A stretch of DNA of 64,000 nt from the NCBI GenBank assembly GCA_021399445.1, contig JAJTUQ010000002.1, positions 3,844,001 through 3,908,000 of the forward strand, written 5' to 3'. Shown piece by piece: positions 11,545 through 22,956 of this stretch. The position numbers were made by a program, and so were the translations under genes. Positions within the stretch are counted from its first letter, which is position 1, and the number at the start of each line of letters is the position of its first letter. The notes under the pieces were generated by a model, which was not told the origin of the DNA, ran no database searches, and saw nothing but the letters and a program-made list of their open reading frames with translations. The DNA comes from Xylogone sp. PMI_703 (lineage: Eukaryota; Ascomycota; Leotiomycetes).

Positions 11545-11551
11545 TGACTCA
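11545..11551 (+). promoter_or_regulatory. Gcn4/CpcA-type TGACTCA site
   Basis: A perfect TGACTCA heptamer about 580 bp upstream of the DUG2 ATG. A second inverted-orientation copy (TGAGTCA) lies at 12073-12079. The match is seen; binding is inferred. Confidence 0.35.
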
Positions 11552-12072
11552 ACATATTAAGCTCCAAAGTGGCTCTTGGAAGTCCACTTTGGCCCGGTGG
11601 TACCGTTCGCGCTTGCAAGACAAAGACGCAAGAAGACTCATCTCTTACGCCATATTTCCTTATAGACCGGCAGCTCGCACGACAAACGAGAGAAGCAATA
11701 ATGAGCGGTCAATGCAGCCGGCAGTCCATATTTTCCCCTAACCCCCTTCGATTTGGGAAAGATCCATTCAACTCCTCACAAGCTACAAGCTGCAGGAGCG
11801 ATCATGTGCGTTCCGCGGGTCCCCTGGTGCAAAAATAACGGCGAGCACTGTACCGATCATCAGCTGAAGTGGAGTGAATGGCAAAGTAACTCATCAGAAA
11901 CGCTTGGTGAGTTTCCTCCACTCCACACCGTTTAAAATGTATTTCCGTCGCAGAATAGATTCCATAGGTATGACTATGGCTCATTGATTATGGTTTTGTG
12001 TGCGAGTGGGCAACAAAGTTGAAAAGAAGCTCTCCCCTCTAATCCCGCGATTGCTCTGATTCGCTACTCAAG

Positions 12073-12079
12073 TGAGTCA
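12073..12079 (+). promoter_or_regulatory. Gcn4/CpcA-type TGAGTCA site near the DUG2 start
   Basis: A perfect TGAGTCA heptamer 52 bp upstream of the DUG2 ATG at 12131. Its position makes it a good candidate for amino-acid or sulfur starvation control of glutathione degradation, but it may also fall within the 5' UTR. Confidence 0.4.
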
Positions 12080-12130
12080 GCAAGCCATCATGATCTCCAG
12101 CTCTTATCTGCCAGTGCGGAGAACACATCT

Positions 12131-15108
12131 ATGGCGACTATCTTTGCAGCTCGGGGAACCAGCAATGCTGAAGCCAATGGCGCATCAAATGCTAATAGAT
12201 TGAACCCTCCAGGTAGCGATGATGAAACCTACGAAATTACAGATCGGTCGGGCGATGAGGGCCTCTGGGGTAATGGCTCAAAAAGACCCGAGTTAGCACA
12301 CCACCTTCAGAACGAAAGCTCGATTCTCACGCTTGCTGTTGGAGATCGTTTTCTTTACGCCGGAACCCAGAGTGGTGAGATTGTTGTATGGTCTTTGGCC
12401 ACTTTTGAGCTGGTCCTGCGGATTCAAGCCCATACCCGCGCCGTCCTGTGTCTCTTCCTCTCCGAGGATCGGCAGTTGCTCTTCTCCAGCGCTGGAGATG
12501 CGATAGTCAATGCCTGGTGTCCGACCAGCTTGAAGCGTCTCTACCACATATATAGCACATATGATGTCGGAGATGTCTTTAGCGTGGTATATTCCAAACA
12601 GTTTGAGACTGTGTATCTGGGAGCCCAGAATACTAGTATACAGTGGTGTAGTTTGAAGGATCCTGCTGCAAGGCCAACGCCCAACCCAGAACGACACCCC
12701 GACCGAAGAAATCACCGATTTTTTGACTCCGTTGCCGCTGGTGGAACTTCTACCCCTCGTCAAATTCCTACTCGTACCGGTATGAATGATGGCGATACTC
12801 TTGAGATTGACAAGGCTCATATGATGCATTATGCCCACTTTGGATATGTGTATTGTATGCTGCTTGTAAAGGGTGTCAGTCGTCTAGTCGATTCTGACAA
12901 GGAACTGCTTATATCTGGTGGAGGAGATGGCACAATCAAAATGTGGCAGCTTGACGAGGATCCTGGAAAGGGCATTAAAGAAATTACATGTCTTGGAGAA
13001 GATGATGCAGAGTCTGTCCTGTCGTTGGCTGTTGATGGATCATTTCTCTACAGCAGCAAGCTGGAAGGATTGATTGAACTCTGGGATCTTGATACAAAAC
13101 AAAAACTCAGGGTTATCAAAGCCCACAGAGGGGATGTATTGACATTGCAAATGGGCTGGGGCTACCTTTGGAGTGCAGGTTCTACGGGATACGCAAGAGT
13201 GAGTGTCTTCTTATATCTAACTACGTTAACCCATACTCATCTTCATTCTAGAAATACAGCACTGTGCAGTATGGTCAGTGTATGAGTTCTTCGACTAATT
13301 TCAATCAAAAATACGAGTTAGTCAATCGATGGAACGCACATGCAGGACGTATTCTCGCATCCGCCATCACAGACTTCAACGGCCAGCAATTTTATATTAC
13401 TGGAGGTAGCGATAATTCCATCTCTATCTGGGATGTTACGGGATGCGATTGCGGCACTTATCGTAAACCAGAGGGCCAGGAAGACCAATTACTTAAGTCA
13501 CTTCAAGAGTTCATCTCGTTCAAAACTATATCTTCGAGGCCTGATCATGCGGAAGATTGTCGACGGGGTGCTACATTTCTTCGTACCTTATTCAAGAAGC
13601 ATGGTGCTCACACGGAAATGTTAAACACGGATAGCCATAATCCAATTGTCTACGCACGCTTCAAAGGCAATCCTGCAATCTCTAAGGAACGAAAGAAGAT
13701 TCTATTTTATGGTCATTGTAAGCATACCATAAACTCTCCAAAGTTTATCACTTGGCTAATTACTGTTACAGATGATGTTGTTCCGGCAGATGACAAACAG
13801 AACAAGTGGATAACCAATCCCTTCCAAATGAAAGGAATGAACGGCTATTTATACGGCCGAGGTGTCACAGATAATAAAGGCCCTATAATGGCTGCTCTCT
13901 ACGGTGTTGTAGACCTAGTACTCGAGAAGGAGCTTGATTCCGATGTGGTCTTCCTTATAGAAGGAGAAGAAGAGTCCGGTTCTCGAGGGTTTAAGGAAAC
14001 CGTAAGGAGGCACAAAGACTTGATTGGAGACATCGATTACATTATTTTGGCCAACAGTTACTGGCTGGATGATGAAGTTCCTTGCTTGACGTATGGCTTG
14101 AGAGGTGTGCTTCACGCTACGGTTAAGGTTGAGAGCGATTACCCGGATGTGCACAGTGGAGTGGACGGAAGTTATATGATGGATGAACCTTTGTCAGATT
14201 TAACAGCTATCCTGGCGAAGCTCAAGGGTCGACACAATCGCGTTGAAATACCCGGATTTTATGATTCAGTCCTACCTCTGACTGAGGCTGAGAATGCCTT
14301 ATATGATGATATTGTTGAAACATTGATTCGTCGACATCCCGAAAATGGTCCACCTGAAATCCTAAAAGCTTCCTTAATGGCCAGATGGCGTGAACCTAAT
14401 CTGACAATCCATCGTTATAAAGTCTCGGGCCCCGACGGATCCTTGGTTTCAAGTCATGCAAGTGCTGCGATATCGATTCGTTTAGTCCCAAACCAGGAAG
14501 TAGACGACATCATTAAATCCCTGACGGCTTTCCTTAATGAGAATTTTGCGGCTCTAGATTCCCATAATCGCTTATCTATCACCATCGACAATCAAGCTGA
14601 CGCATGGCTTGGAGATCCAAATAATGAGATCTTCAAAACATTAGAAGAAGCCATTATGGAGGTATGGGGCCCAATTGGTGAGAGACGTCGCTCTAGTGTC
14701 CAGAACTCTAGACAGCCTGTCCGCAGACAGACTCTTAACAACAGCTCCCCAAGCTTGAAACCAACACCAGCCACATCCACAACTCTGACGAACGGAAGTG
14801 ATCACACCTCATTGGCAGAATCGCCTCTAGAGCTTACAGATTCTGACGCCGACCCTAAGAATAATAATGAAGCGCGATTACCTACCATAGGAAAGCAAAA
14901 GGGGCGAAAACCACTATATATCCGTGAGGGAGGTTCCATTCCCAGTATCCGCTTCTTAGAGAAAGAGTTCGGAGCCCCTGCTGCACATCTACCTTGTGGG
15001 CAAGCAAGTGATAGCGCACATTTAGACAATGAGCGCTTGAGGGTCAGCAATCTTTATAAGAGCCGAGAGATCTTTCGAAAGGTTTTCCGTGAATTGCCGA
15101 AGAAATAA
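12131..15108 (+). CDS. DUG2: Glutathione degradosome subunit Dug2 (WD40 + M20 peptidase)
   Basis: Three exons, 12131-13198, 13252-13717 and 13772-15108, encode 956 residues. The N-terminal 400 residues carry WD40 repeats (for example LAVGDRFLYAGTQSGEIVVW and LLISGGGDGTIKMWQLDED). The rest is an M20-family metallopeptidase-like domain. Splicing the second intron restores LFYGHYDVVPADD, giving metal ligands His511 and Asp513. GRGVTDNKGP holds Asp545, and GEEESGSRG holds the Glu577/Glu578 pair. A dimerisation insert and the final GGSIPSIRFLEKEFGAP and ASDSAHLDNERL blocks follow. In yeast Dug2 pairs with the glutaminase-like Dug3 to remove gamma-glutamyl from glutathione, while Dug1 cleaves Cys-Gly. 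A low-complexity Ser/Thr-rich insert (near 14690-14890) lengthens the domain. The second intron is 54 nt and free of stops. Two TGASTCA sites lie upstream. Confidence 0.95.
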
Positions 15109-15462
15109 ACTCTCGAGGTTTTAGCACTGCTTTTTGTAAATTACTTATGGTTATCGGCATCCAGAATGGGAGTTTGTTGAAGTGTGATATTAAAACTGCA
15201 TTTGTTGGGTCAAAAAAGGAGGCTTTATTCCGTATAGCAGGGAAGGGTTAATTGGGCATTAGCTTTGTTCTTTAATAGATAGCAAGTATTCGTTGCCTTT
15301 GAATTTTCTCCATGAATGTATTGAAACCATTATAATCGATGTAAGATGAGAGTAGAAATGTATGTGCATCTCTTTAACGTGCTATCTAATGCTGTTTTGT
15401 ACACCTATACTGCTCTATATGATATATACAAGCTATCTTGTCCATATTATAACGATAGAGGA
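15109..15462. other. Convergent intergenic spacer
   Basis: A 354-bp AT-rich spacer between the 3' ends of DUG2 (+) and the EMP65-like gene (-). Only 3' UTR-like sequence is seen. Confidence 0.5.
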
Positions 15463-18400
15463 TCACCAAATTCTTTTAGCAGCCATCTCATATCGACTGA
15501 TCTTCTCGAGGTTATCAGGAGCCTTGTCCTCCTTATCCGCTTTCTCCTTCGCCGCCTTTTCTTTGCCCTTCAATTTCTTTAGCGTCTCAGGATCATCGTC
15601 GTATATCCACCGCCGTTTATCATCATCAACTTCTACCATTCCCCAGCCTCCAAGCCTCTTGCCTTTTGTGTCATAACTTTGCTGTTCTCGCTTCTTCATG
15701 CCTCGATATCTGTTCCTTGCGTACTTGAGAAGAAGCATGCCAAGTAAGAGTTTGCAGGCAAGAAGAAGGAAAAACACGACGAGGAAGAAGATTAGCATGG
15801 TTAGTGCGGCTATTACATCATCTGCACTTGGTAGGTACCATGGATGTGAAGCAGCTGGGTTCGGGATCCCGTAGGTTGCACGGCCGAGTGCATGCCGAAT
15901 GATATAGTCAAAGTGTTCTAGAGCCGCTGTTGTGGCAGGTGAGGCTACTGCTGCATCAACGGATATTGACGTTGTAGTTGCGGGAAGTGGTGGCTGGAAA
16001 TGTGTCGCAAGAAACATGTGGTATGTTTGAACGGAAGCACGAATGAACAGACATGACAGTGGTATGACAGGGAGTCCAAGCCGTTTGATGAGGTTTTGAT
16101 CAACAAATGCCTTTCAGAGTCAGCTTCGGTCAACAGCATGGTTTTGAATAGCATCTTACGTGAGTATAATAATCCTTAGCCAAAACGTCTAAATAGCGTT
16201 GATATAATGCAGGTTTGACATTGTTGAACTTGCTGATGTATGCATGTTTTATCCAATCCACCAGCATTTCGCTTCCTAGCACAAATAAAAACGGAGTAAG
16301 AACCTCGCCAGACCAGCTTGGAAGAATAGTAAAACTATTTGGTATGATAGAGCGGGATCCAGAGACCACAGTAGAGTTCCCCGCAGCTGTAAATGCATCT
16401 TTAGAGCTATCAACAAGACTTAGCCCCCCGACTTCTACTATGTTCCTCATAGCGATGATGAGTAACATTAGCCACAGTTGAAAACGTTCAACAACGTCAG
16501 CACAAGTAAGCTGGAAGAGGTTGTCTTTTTCAAATTTCTTGAAGACTGTCGATTTGATCTCCACAAACTGGTTTGACATAAGAAGGGTTAACAATGCGTT
16601 TGAGTATGAATTGACAGCCACATTTAAGGTTATAACTTGATAAAATAGTGCTGTCGCATGGATGACATTGTAGATGAGAGATAGGACAAACATGCCCAAC
16701 GGTCGAAGTATCTTACTTCGTCCATCAGTGTCACGCCCCACAGTTTCATTAGAGAAAAGGCATTCAAAGATATCTTGACCTAAAGCTGCAAACAGCCTAT
16801 CACAAACCTAGTAAGGTTAGCAGCTACTATTTGATGAGTAGACAAATTACTTACTTCAAGAAGATTATAGATCACATACAACTTGATGGCCGCTTGACCT
16901 CTGATACTATGATACATTCTGCTTGCGTCAAGCTTTAACAGGATAATGCAACTGGCTATTATTACTGCTCCTTGGAGCAAATCAGCCTTATGTCCAGAGG
17001 ACAACGATGAAGGATAAGACTTCGTTCTTCGATGCCTTCGCCCCCATCCCCTCCGAGATCTGCGTTCCCCTTCAGGTCGCGGAAGTTCCGGTGTGAGTAA
17101 TGCCCCTTTCGTTGATTCGGGTTGTCTGCCAGAATATGCTTGGTTAACTGGCTGTCGGGAAGCGGATCTGCCAGTCCTGGATACACTTCTAGATTCTGGA
17201 CCTCTTTCATTGTTGAGACTTCGTCCACGCTGTCGAAGCCACATTCGCCCTGCACCATGGTAGATGAAACCGGAAATAAAGCGCACTTCTCGAACTATCA
17301 CCTCGACCCACCATTTAATCAAGATTCCTAGTGCTTTTAAGAACCGCAACGGAAGTATTGTAAATGTATACAGCCATGCATCTAAACAAGTAAGTGTCCC
17401 GAAATAAAGGACTTGCTCAAGCTGTGGTGGTAACAAAAGAAAATTTAATAAACGTTCGAATTTGACTTCAGATGATTCGTAGAGTCGGTCACACGTAGGA
17501 GATCTGTAAATATACAATGGCGATGGCCTTGACTCTGCTAGCTCAAGCTGTAGGTATGTCGGCATCGACATAGGCGGCAGCGGCATAGATTGAGGAATAG
17601 GTGATGGAGGTGGGTCAGGCGCAGATGATGAGCGGTTGCCAGCAACGGGAATCTTCAAAGATGATGCATTCAAGTCCAATGGATCGGGTCGGGGCCCATT
17701 AGCAGCTTTTCTTTTAGGCGAGCTTTGACCTGATATGTATGAAGAAATTGGATTCACTTGATCCGTAGATGGCGGTGGGTTGGATATAGCACGATACATC
17801 GCGTTGGGTCTTCTGACAGACGTATTCGAGGATACCCCTTCATTACTTAATCTCCGCTCCCGAATGGAATCCCTTCTTGGTCTGAGCGTGTTCCCGAATC
17901 CTGTGAAAGAAGGCCTTCGAAGGACTTCATAATCCTGAAAGTCAGAGTATGAGTGACTAGACACTGGTCGTCCATTTCCCAAAAAGGGAGATGGTTCAAG
18001 TCCTTTTTGACCCGAGCCGGATGATCTCCTAGATGTAGTCACAGGTAAAGAATCGGGATCTGAAGTCAGCTTCTGCATCTCTGTGGGAGATAGTTTTAAC
18101 GTCTTATCATCTCCACTCATGTTGCCAACGGGCTGTCTTCCGATCTTCCGTGGCTTCTCTTCTGGAATGTCATGCAGTTCGAGAGGGGGTAAGCTTTTCG
18201 AAATAGGAAGCGGTGAAGCTAACGTGGCATCATCTTTCTCGCCGACTAGTAAGGATGGTGCGGGGCGCACGTCAAAAGATCCGGAATATATGGATCCATT
18301 TGAAAGAGAAGGTGCATATTCATCTAGCACTGGTGATGAAGTGTCGCTGAAAACACCTAATGGAGAAGGGCTTCGAGGGGAGGGGGTCAGCGATGGCGAA

Positions 18401-18591
18401 GGTAATTGATGACGCTCACGATTAGTCAAACGTGAATCTAAATCGGTGTTGACATAAGGATATGGGAGACGTGGTGTCCCTGTAACACTTGACGGAGCGT
18501 TGGGAGATATAGGTACAGGATGCTCTCGAGCGGTCGTCTCTCTTGCACCTTCAGAGTCATGATCAAGTCTTGGACTTGATTGCACAGCCAT
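15463..18591 (-). CDS. EMP65: EMP65/TAPT1-family ER membrane protein
   Basis: Three minus-strand exons, 18591-16855, 16807-16160 and 16110-15463, encode 1010 residues. The two introns are only 47 and 49 bp and both lie in phase 0. The first 370 or so residues are hydrophilic and rich in Ser/Pro/Arg, probably disordered and cytosolic. The conserved TAPT1 (DUF747) domain begins at ESSEVKFERLLNFLLLPPQ. It continues through several hydrophobic segments (GTLTCLDAWLYTFTILPLRF, and across the first splice IKLYVIYNLLEVCDRLF and ALGQDIFECLFSNETVGRD) to a last membrane helix and a lysine-rich tail. Splice joints fall inside conserved sequence, which supports the model. In yeast Emp65 works with the SUN-like protein Slp1 in the ER to protect newly made soluble proteins. 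The Ser-rich region is unlikely to be conserved. Confidence 0.93.
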
Positions 18592-19180
18592 TACAGAAGT
18601 AAGATGTGTTATAGCTAAACATGTAGAGTGATATGAAAGGAATAAATAATGTCAAAATCCGCGTAGCTGCATTATGATGAAAGACGAGGCTGAGATATGC
18701 AAGTTGGTTGTTGTTGAAAGATAGCCTCGTGACGAAGTGTCAGTCTGATTACTAATCGGGCGGTGCCGCAAATGTGAAGCGTCATCTTCTATATAACCCC
18801 AAACTAGTAGGTGCCTCATAACGAACAGCAAAAAGCGCTGTTGTGTTAGAATGGTCCGGTTAAATTGCTGTTCCAAGAAAGGAAGGAAATAAGCCTAATA
18901 TCTTAATGCAATTAGGGGAGATGTAAGGCCTGCAACTGAAATATTGTAGGGCAAGAACTCCTTTGTCATTTGTTCTTCATTTTCTCTATCTTGATAGAAG
19001 TCTTTCATTGATTTTGAAATCAGATGGGTTCAATGAAGTCGTTTCCATTACGCCAATTATCATCTGTAGTATGGACGGGCTTGAGGCACCTTCTGGTATC
19101 CATCCCCCAAAACTCCCTTAACATCCAATCAGGGTAAACCCATATAAATATCTATTTTATCAATCATTCCAAAAACTTCA
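18592..19180. other. Intergenic region upstream of the EMP65-like gene
   Basis: 589 bp containing the promoter of the EMP65-like gene and the 3' flank of the degenerate kinase gene, both on the minus strand. No gene is supported; the frame at 18652-18876 has no recognisable features. Confidence 0.5.
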
Positions 19181-20399
19181 TCAGTTCCTGCTTAGCTTTC
19201 TCCTTCTTCTATTATGCAACTCCAAATAATCAGCAATATCAACAAACTCTCTCCCTTCGCCTGTATTGCGTCTCCACTCAATCCAAGCATGGTCAATTCT
19301 TTCAATCAGATCGAAGCCATTTGGTCGTTTCTTTGGGTCAGGGTCGAGCATGCTCTCCACAATCTCCCTCAAACTAGAGGAAAATTTCCTAGGATCTATG
19401 AGAGATATTTGCAGTTCATGATTGCAATATCGTGGAGGTGGTATGCCAGTCATCATCATATAGACTGATGCACCGAGTGACCATATTTCGGCAGTTGGTG
19501 TCCAATACGGCAACCTGACAGTTTTGCTGTTGGTGAGATTTGGCTCTTCGGTATATAGACCACGTTCTACTGGGGTGAGATATCTGCAAACCTCCTGTTA
19601 ATATTAGCAAATACTCATCAATCAAGAAAGTAGACACTCAGAGAATGCTTACAGGTGCCCAGAAGAGCTTTTTCTCCCACTCCACATCCTCTGGCCGAAG
19701 TGCGGCAGGCTCAGTTCCATCTACGAAATTAACAACTTTCGCCAAACTAAACCCACCTAGTTTACAAAACCCATATGTCTCATCGGAAACTGGATGTTGG
19801 AACCAAATCTGAGAAGGAGACACGTCCCGGATGAGAATGGTTTGCCAGTTGGTATTCAGTCTCTCCACAACTTCCGAATCTTTAAAACATTCATCGCCTT
19901 CTTTAGAACCATGGTGCAACCATAGCAGTGCCTTTGCGATGCTTCTCAAGACATGCCAGCACAGACTCTCTGGGAGTGACGATTGATGATTATTCGCTTT
20001 CGCTAGGTTGATCCACCCAGCCCTATCATCTGGACCGGGAAACTTGTCCGTAGGTGGAAGAATATGTGCCAAGGAGCCAGCGTTCATATCCTCCCAAACC
20101 ATATAATCCTTAAGTGGCCCCGCATTTTCCGTGAAAGGTTCTTCGAGGGTGTTATGAACGATATCCACGAGAGATATTATATTGGGATGGTTAAGAATTT
20201 GAGACAGGCTTTGGCTGATACTGGGTAAAATGGCTCCCGCTAGTTGAACTGTATTCTTATTTGGGAGAGTCTCACAAATAGTACTGAAGTCGGAGGTAAG
20301 GAAGACGAAGTTGTCGCTCGTACGAAGCACTTCCATAGAAGAGGCACCTTCTGCTTCTTTGAAGTCATCTCGAAATTCGTATCTAGGACGTAGAATCAT
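19181..20399 (-). CDS. Degenerate protein kinase (predicted pseudokinase)
   Basis: Two minus-strand exons, 20399-19653 and 19594-19181, around a 58-bp phase-0 intron, encode 386 residues. Splicing joins KKLFWAP to EVCRYLTP and recreates the kinase APE motif (Ala248-Pro249-Glu250). The C-lobe is well formed: YWTPTAEIWSLGASVYMMMTG corresponds to the DxWSxG helix, and DPDPKKRPN is the usual end block. The catalytic motifs are not intact. HRDxKxxN reads IRDVSPSQ (Asp192 kept; Lys replaced by Ser194, Asn by Gln197). DFG reads GFS at 216-218. No VAIK-type lysine or glycine-rich loop is visible in the first 90 residues. The fold is clear; phosphotransfer is doubtful. A scaffolding role or an atypical mechanism are the alternatives. 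The gene sits head-to-tail with the downstream reductase fusion. Confidence 0.8.
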
Positions 20400-20708
20400 A
20401 GCTGGTTTTTCAGTGGAGATGAGTGGTTATAGTGTAGGTCTTGAATATATTATCCAACTATGTTCACACAGCGCATATACCGGATGGCCATGGGCTAGGT
20501 ATTAAATCTAGCTTGATTAATACTCAGTATTCAACTAGCGTCTCAGATAAGGATCATACACAGCTAGATAACGTTCAAGTCAGTGAATAAAAATATATGA
20601 ACAAAGGAGCGGGCGAATACTACATTTCACAGCTCGCTCCAATAAGCAAGTTTACCACGAACAAAGAAACCTAACAGCCATTAATGGCCCTGGACAACCC
20701 CTTTGTAT
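20400..20708. other. Intergenic region, promoter of the degenerate kinase gene
   Basis: 309 bp between the kinase ATG (minus strand) and the stop of the PPOX-reductase fusion. No other feature is seen. Confidence 0.5.
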
Positions 20709-22551
20709 CTAATAATTAAAATCCTCATAAACAGTAGCTTTTCCAGCCAGCCAACCAAGTAGACTATTGCGAAAAGCCGTGCTTGTACACAAGTAATATC
20801 TGGAAGCTGCATCACCAGCTAAATCATCTTTTTCCATCCTCCGTTCATTGACTTGAGCCCCAGAGTTTTCCAAGTCCTTTCTCTGAGCAGACATACTATC
20901 TTGAATTTTACCAGTAACAAAAGCAGTGGTAGAGGATGCGAGCCCAGGTATTCTTTCAAAGGTATCCAAAACAAGGTTTAAATCCTCCGCTCTCACAGTC
21001 CAATACAGATGCAACCGTTTCAGATCCAGATCTTCGGCTTGAGCAAGGAGCGGCGTGATCCCAACGCCACCAGCAATAAAAGAGATATTCTCTCCTTCAC
21101 TCTGCTGGACAAAGAACTCTCCACCGAATCCGAGGAGAGGGAGCTCAGGATTGGCTCTAGGATTCTGGCGAAACAGATGCTGCGTACACACTCCAACCTT
21201 ACGAATGGTAATCTCAAATTCGTCCGAGTCACTCTGCCGGTTGGATACAGTGAACGTTCTCAAGAAATCATCATTCAAACTCTTGGGATCCTCGTCATTC
21301 ATGTGACTATATCCCATATCTAAATCCTGCTGGAAACTCAACGCAACATACTGTCCCGGTTTCCAGCCACCGCTTGATTTTGCCCCGCTGCCATTCATTT
21401 TGAAACGGAAGCGAGCAATTGTGGGTGTTATGGTTGTCTTGTCTACAAGTATTGCGTGCTGTTGGGTTTCTGTGTTCGCAACAGATTTTGGACCTTCGGT
21501 GTTCAAGAATCGGACTGGGGGATTATATGGCGAGCGTTCTCCTTCTTTACCCCTGAATGACAGGCCATTGGTAACGTATCTGGCCGCGGTGACACGGATC
21601 TTCACTGCTAGATTAGAATGACTTATCAAGGTTTTAGCCTCGTTTCCTGTAAGGACTTCCGTGGTTCCTGTGATATAGAGGGCATCTCCAGTATCAAAGT
21701 CCGGAACCATCAACCCCGCCTGTGGTGTTGTGAGGAGGTTTCCAAGAGTAGAGTAGAAGCGATTGCCAGAGTATTCCGGATATACCAAGACTACATCATC
21801 CTTGTCATTAGAAAGCACACGTACGAAACCTGGAGGTCCACCTCTATGATTCGTGTCCATGTCAGTATAGTTACTGGTCGAAGAAATGAAAAATAAATCA
21901 GCCTTCGCCAGTAAATCCAATGCTGTTTGAGGTAATGGAAGGTCCTGAGAAAGGAGCTTCGGCTGTGGGATATGTGGGATGATTTCTTTCTTATTGAGAT
22001 ATTTTGGACAGTTTCCTAAATTGCAGTCAATTCTATATTACATTACTGTGGATATTAAGAGCTCTCTTACCAAGACTACCATCAATTTTCACCACAAGTT
22101 GCACATCAGCAATACCCTCTTCAGTAGCTGACATAGTTCCAGCAGCCATCTTCCCATACAGTTTCATCCTGCTTCTAGTCTGGAGGTCAATCGCCAGAGC
22201 ACTGACTAATTTGATCTCACTATCCAACTTTACAATTTCTCCATCAGCGTAGCCACCAAGCAATATTTTGGCTACGGGGTCATGGCTTCGATCCACCACA
22301 GTCCTTAATCCTATAACGGACTGTGCAACGGGTCTTGCAAAACCGGCTTCCCCGCCCCATAACGATGTCCAAGGATGTCCTTCTTCATCAACCGTCCCAA
22401 TGGCAACAAGTGGTGATCTCATTACCATATATGCTGCTTGAGGGGTAAGCATAGGCGGTGTTGGGTTCTCCATTGCGGGGACGCGTAACCGTCTTTGCAT
22501 CTCTTGTTCCCCAGCGTTCCATTCTGTTACCGGTTCATAGATGGTCGCCAT
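20709..22551 (-). CDS. Fusion flavoprotein: PPOX-like FMN-binding domain + ferredoxin-reductase-type FAD/NAD(P)H domain
   Basis: Two minus-strand exons, 22551-22071 and 22015-20709, encode 595 residues. The first 200 or so residues resemble the pyridoxamine-5'-phosphate-oxidase split-barrel (MRSPLVAIGTVDEEGHPWTS, then GGYADGEIVKLDSEIK). A second part of that fold follows the splice (FFISSTSNYTDMDTNHRGGP, then YPEYSGNRFYSTLGNLL). From about residue 330 there is an FNR-like module: WKPGQYVALSF, then RTFTVSN for FAD, GGVGITPLLAQAEDLD for the nicotinamide nucleotide, and a terminal YLCTSTAF then YEDFNY replacing the usual CGP motif. No iron-sulfur cysteine cluster is visible. The architecture suggests electron transfer from NAD(P)H through FAD to an FMN or other acceptor in the barrel. 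The substrate is unknown. The gene is divergent from the 117-aa gene. Confidence 0.85.
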
Positions 22552-22956
22552 GTTGCTATTTACCAGACAATGTCCTATCCAGTACTAGATTCACTGATAT
22601 AGTGAAGATTTTGAACGGCGCAAAACAACAGTATTACATTTGCGCAACAGCTTAATGATTACAGCATCAACAGCCAAGATCGCAAAGGTCCGGTACTGTG
22701 ATTACTAACCTACAGCATGCACAAATATCAGGGTCCAGAATACTGTCGTTAATAGCGCAATTGGACCTTGAGCTACCTACTCGCACCAGGAACAACCCCA
22801 TACAGCGAGTCCGGTTCATCCCCACATCCCCGATCCCCACAACTACGCTAAGTGCCTCCCCACGCTCTCGGCTTCCATATAAGAGAGTCACAGTATTTCT
22901 TGCTGATAAATGGAAATAGCATACTAGTCATTAGTCTTATAGACCTTGTCTTAGTC
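22552..22956. promoter_or_regulatory. Shared divergent promoter region
   Basis: 405 bp separates the start codons of the PPOX-reductase fusion (-) and the 117-aa gene (+), so it is likely a bidirectional promoter. No specific factor site was assigned. Confidence 0.45.

Larger units (their letters stand above)
9724..12130. other. 2.4-kb divergent intergenic region upstream of DUG2
   Basis: No gene could be supported. Items seen: a GC palindrome CCGCGGCCCGCGG near 10125-10137; a degenerate tRNA-like stem on the minus strand near 10440-10490; a perfect 9-bp inverted repeat at 11564-11592; and TGACTCA (11545-11551) and TGAGTCA (12073-12079), both matching the bZIP Gcn4/CpcA consensus. Short frames in 10.9-11.9 kb have no recognisable domains. 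Confidence 0.5.
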
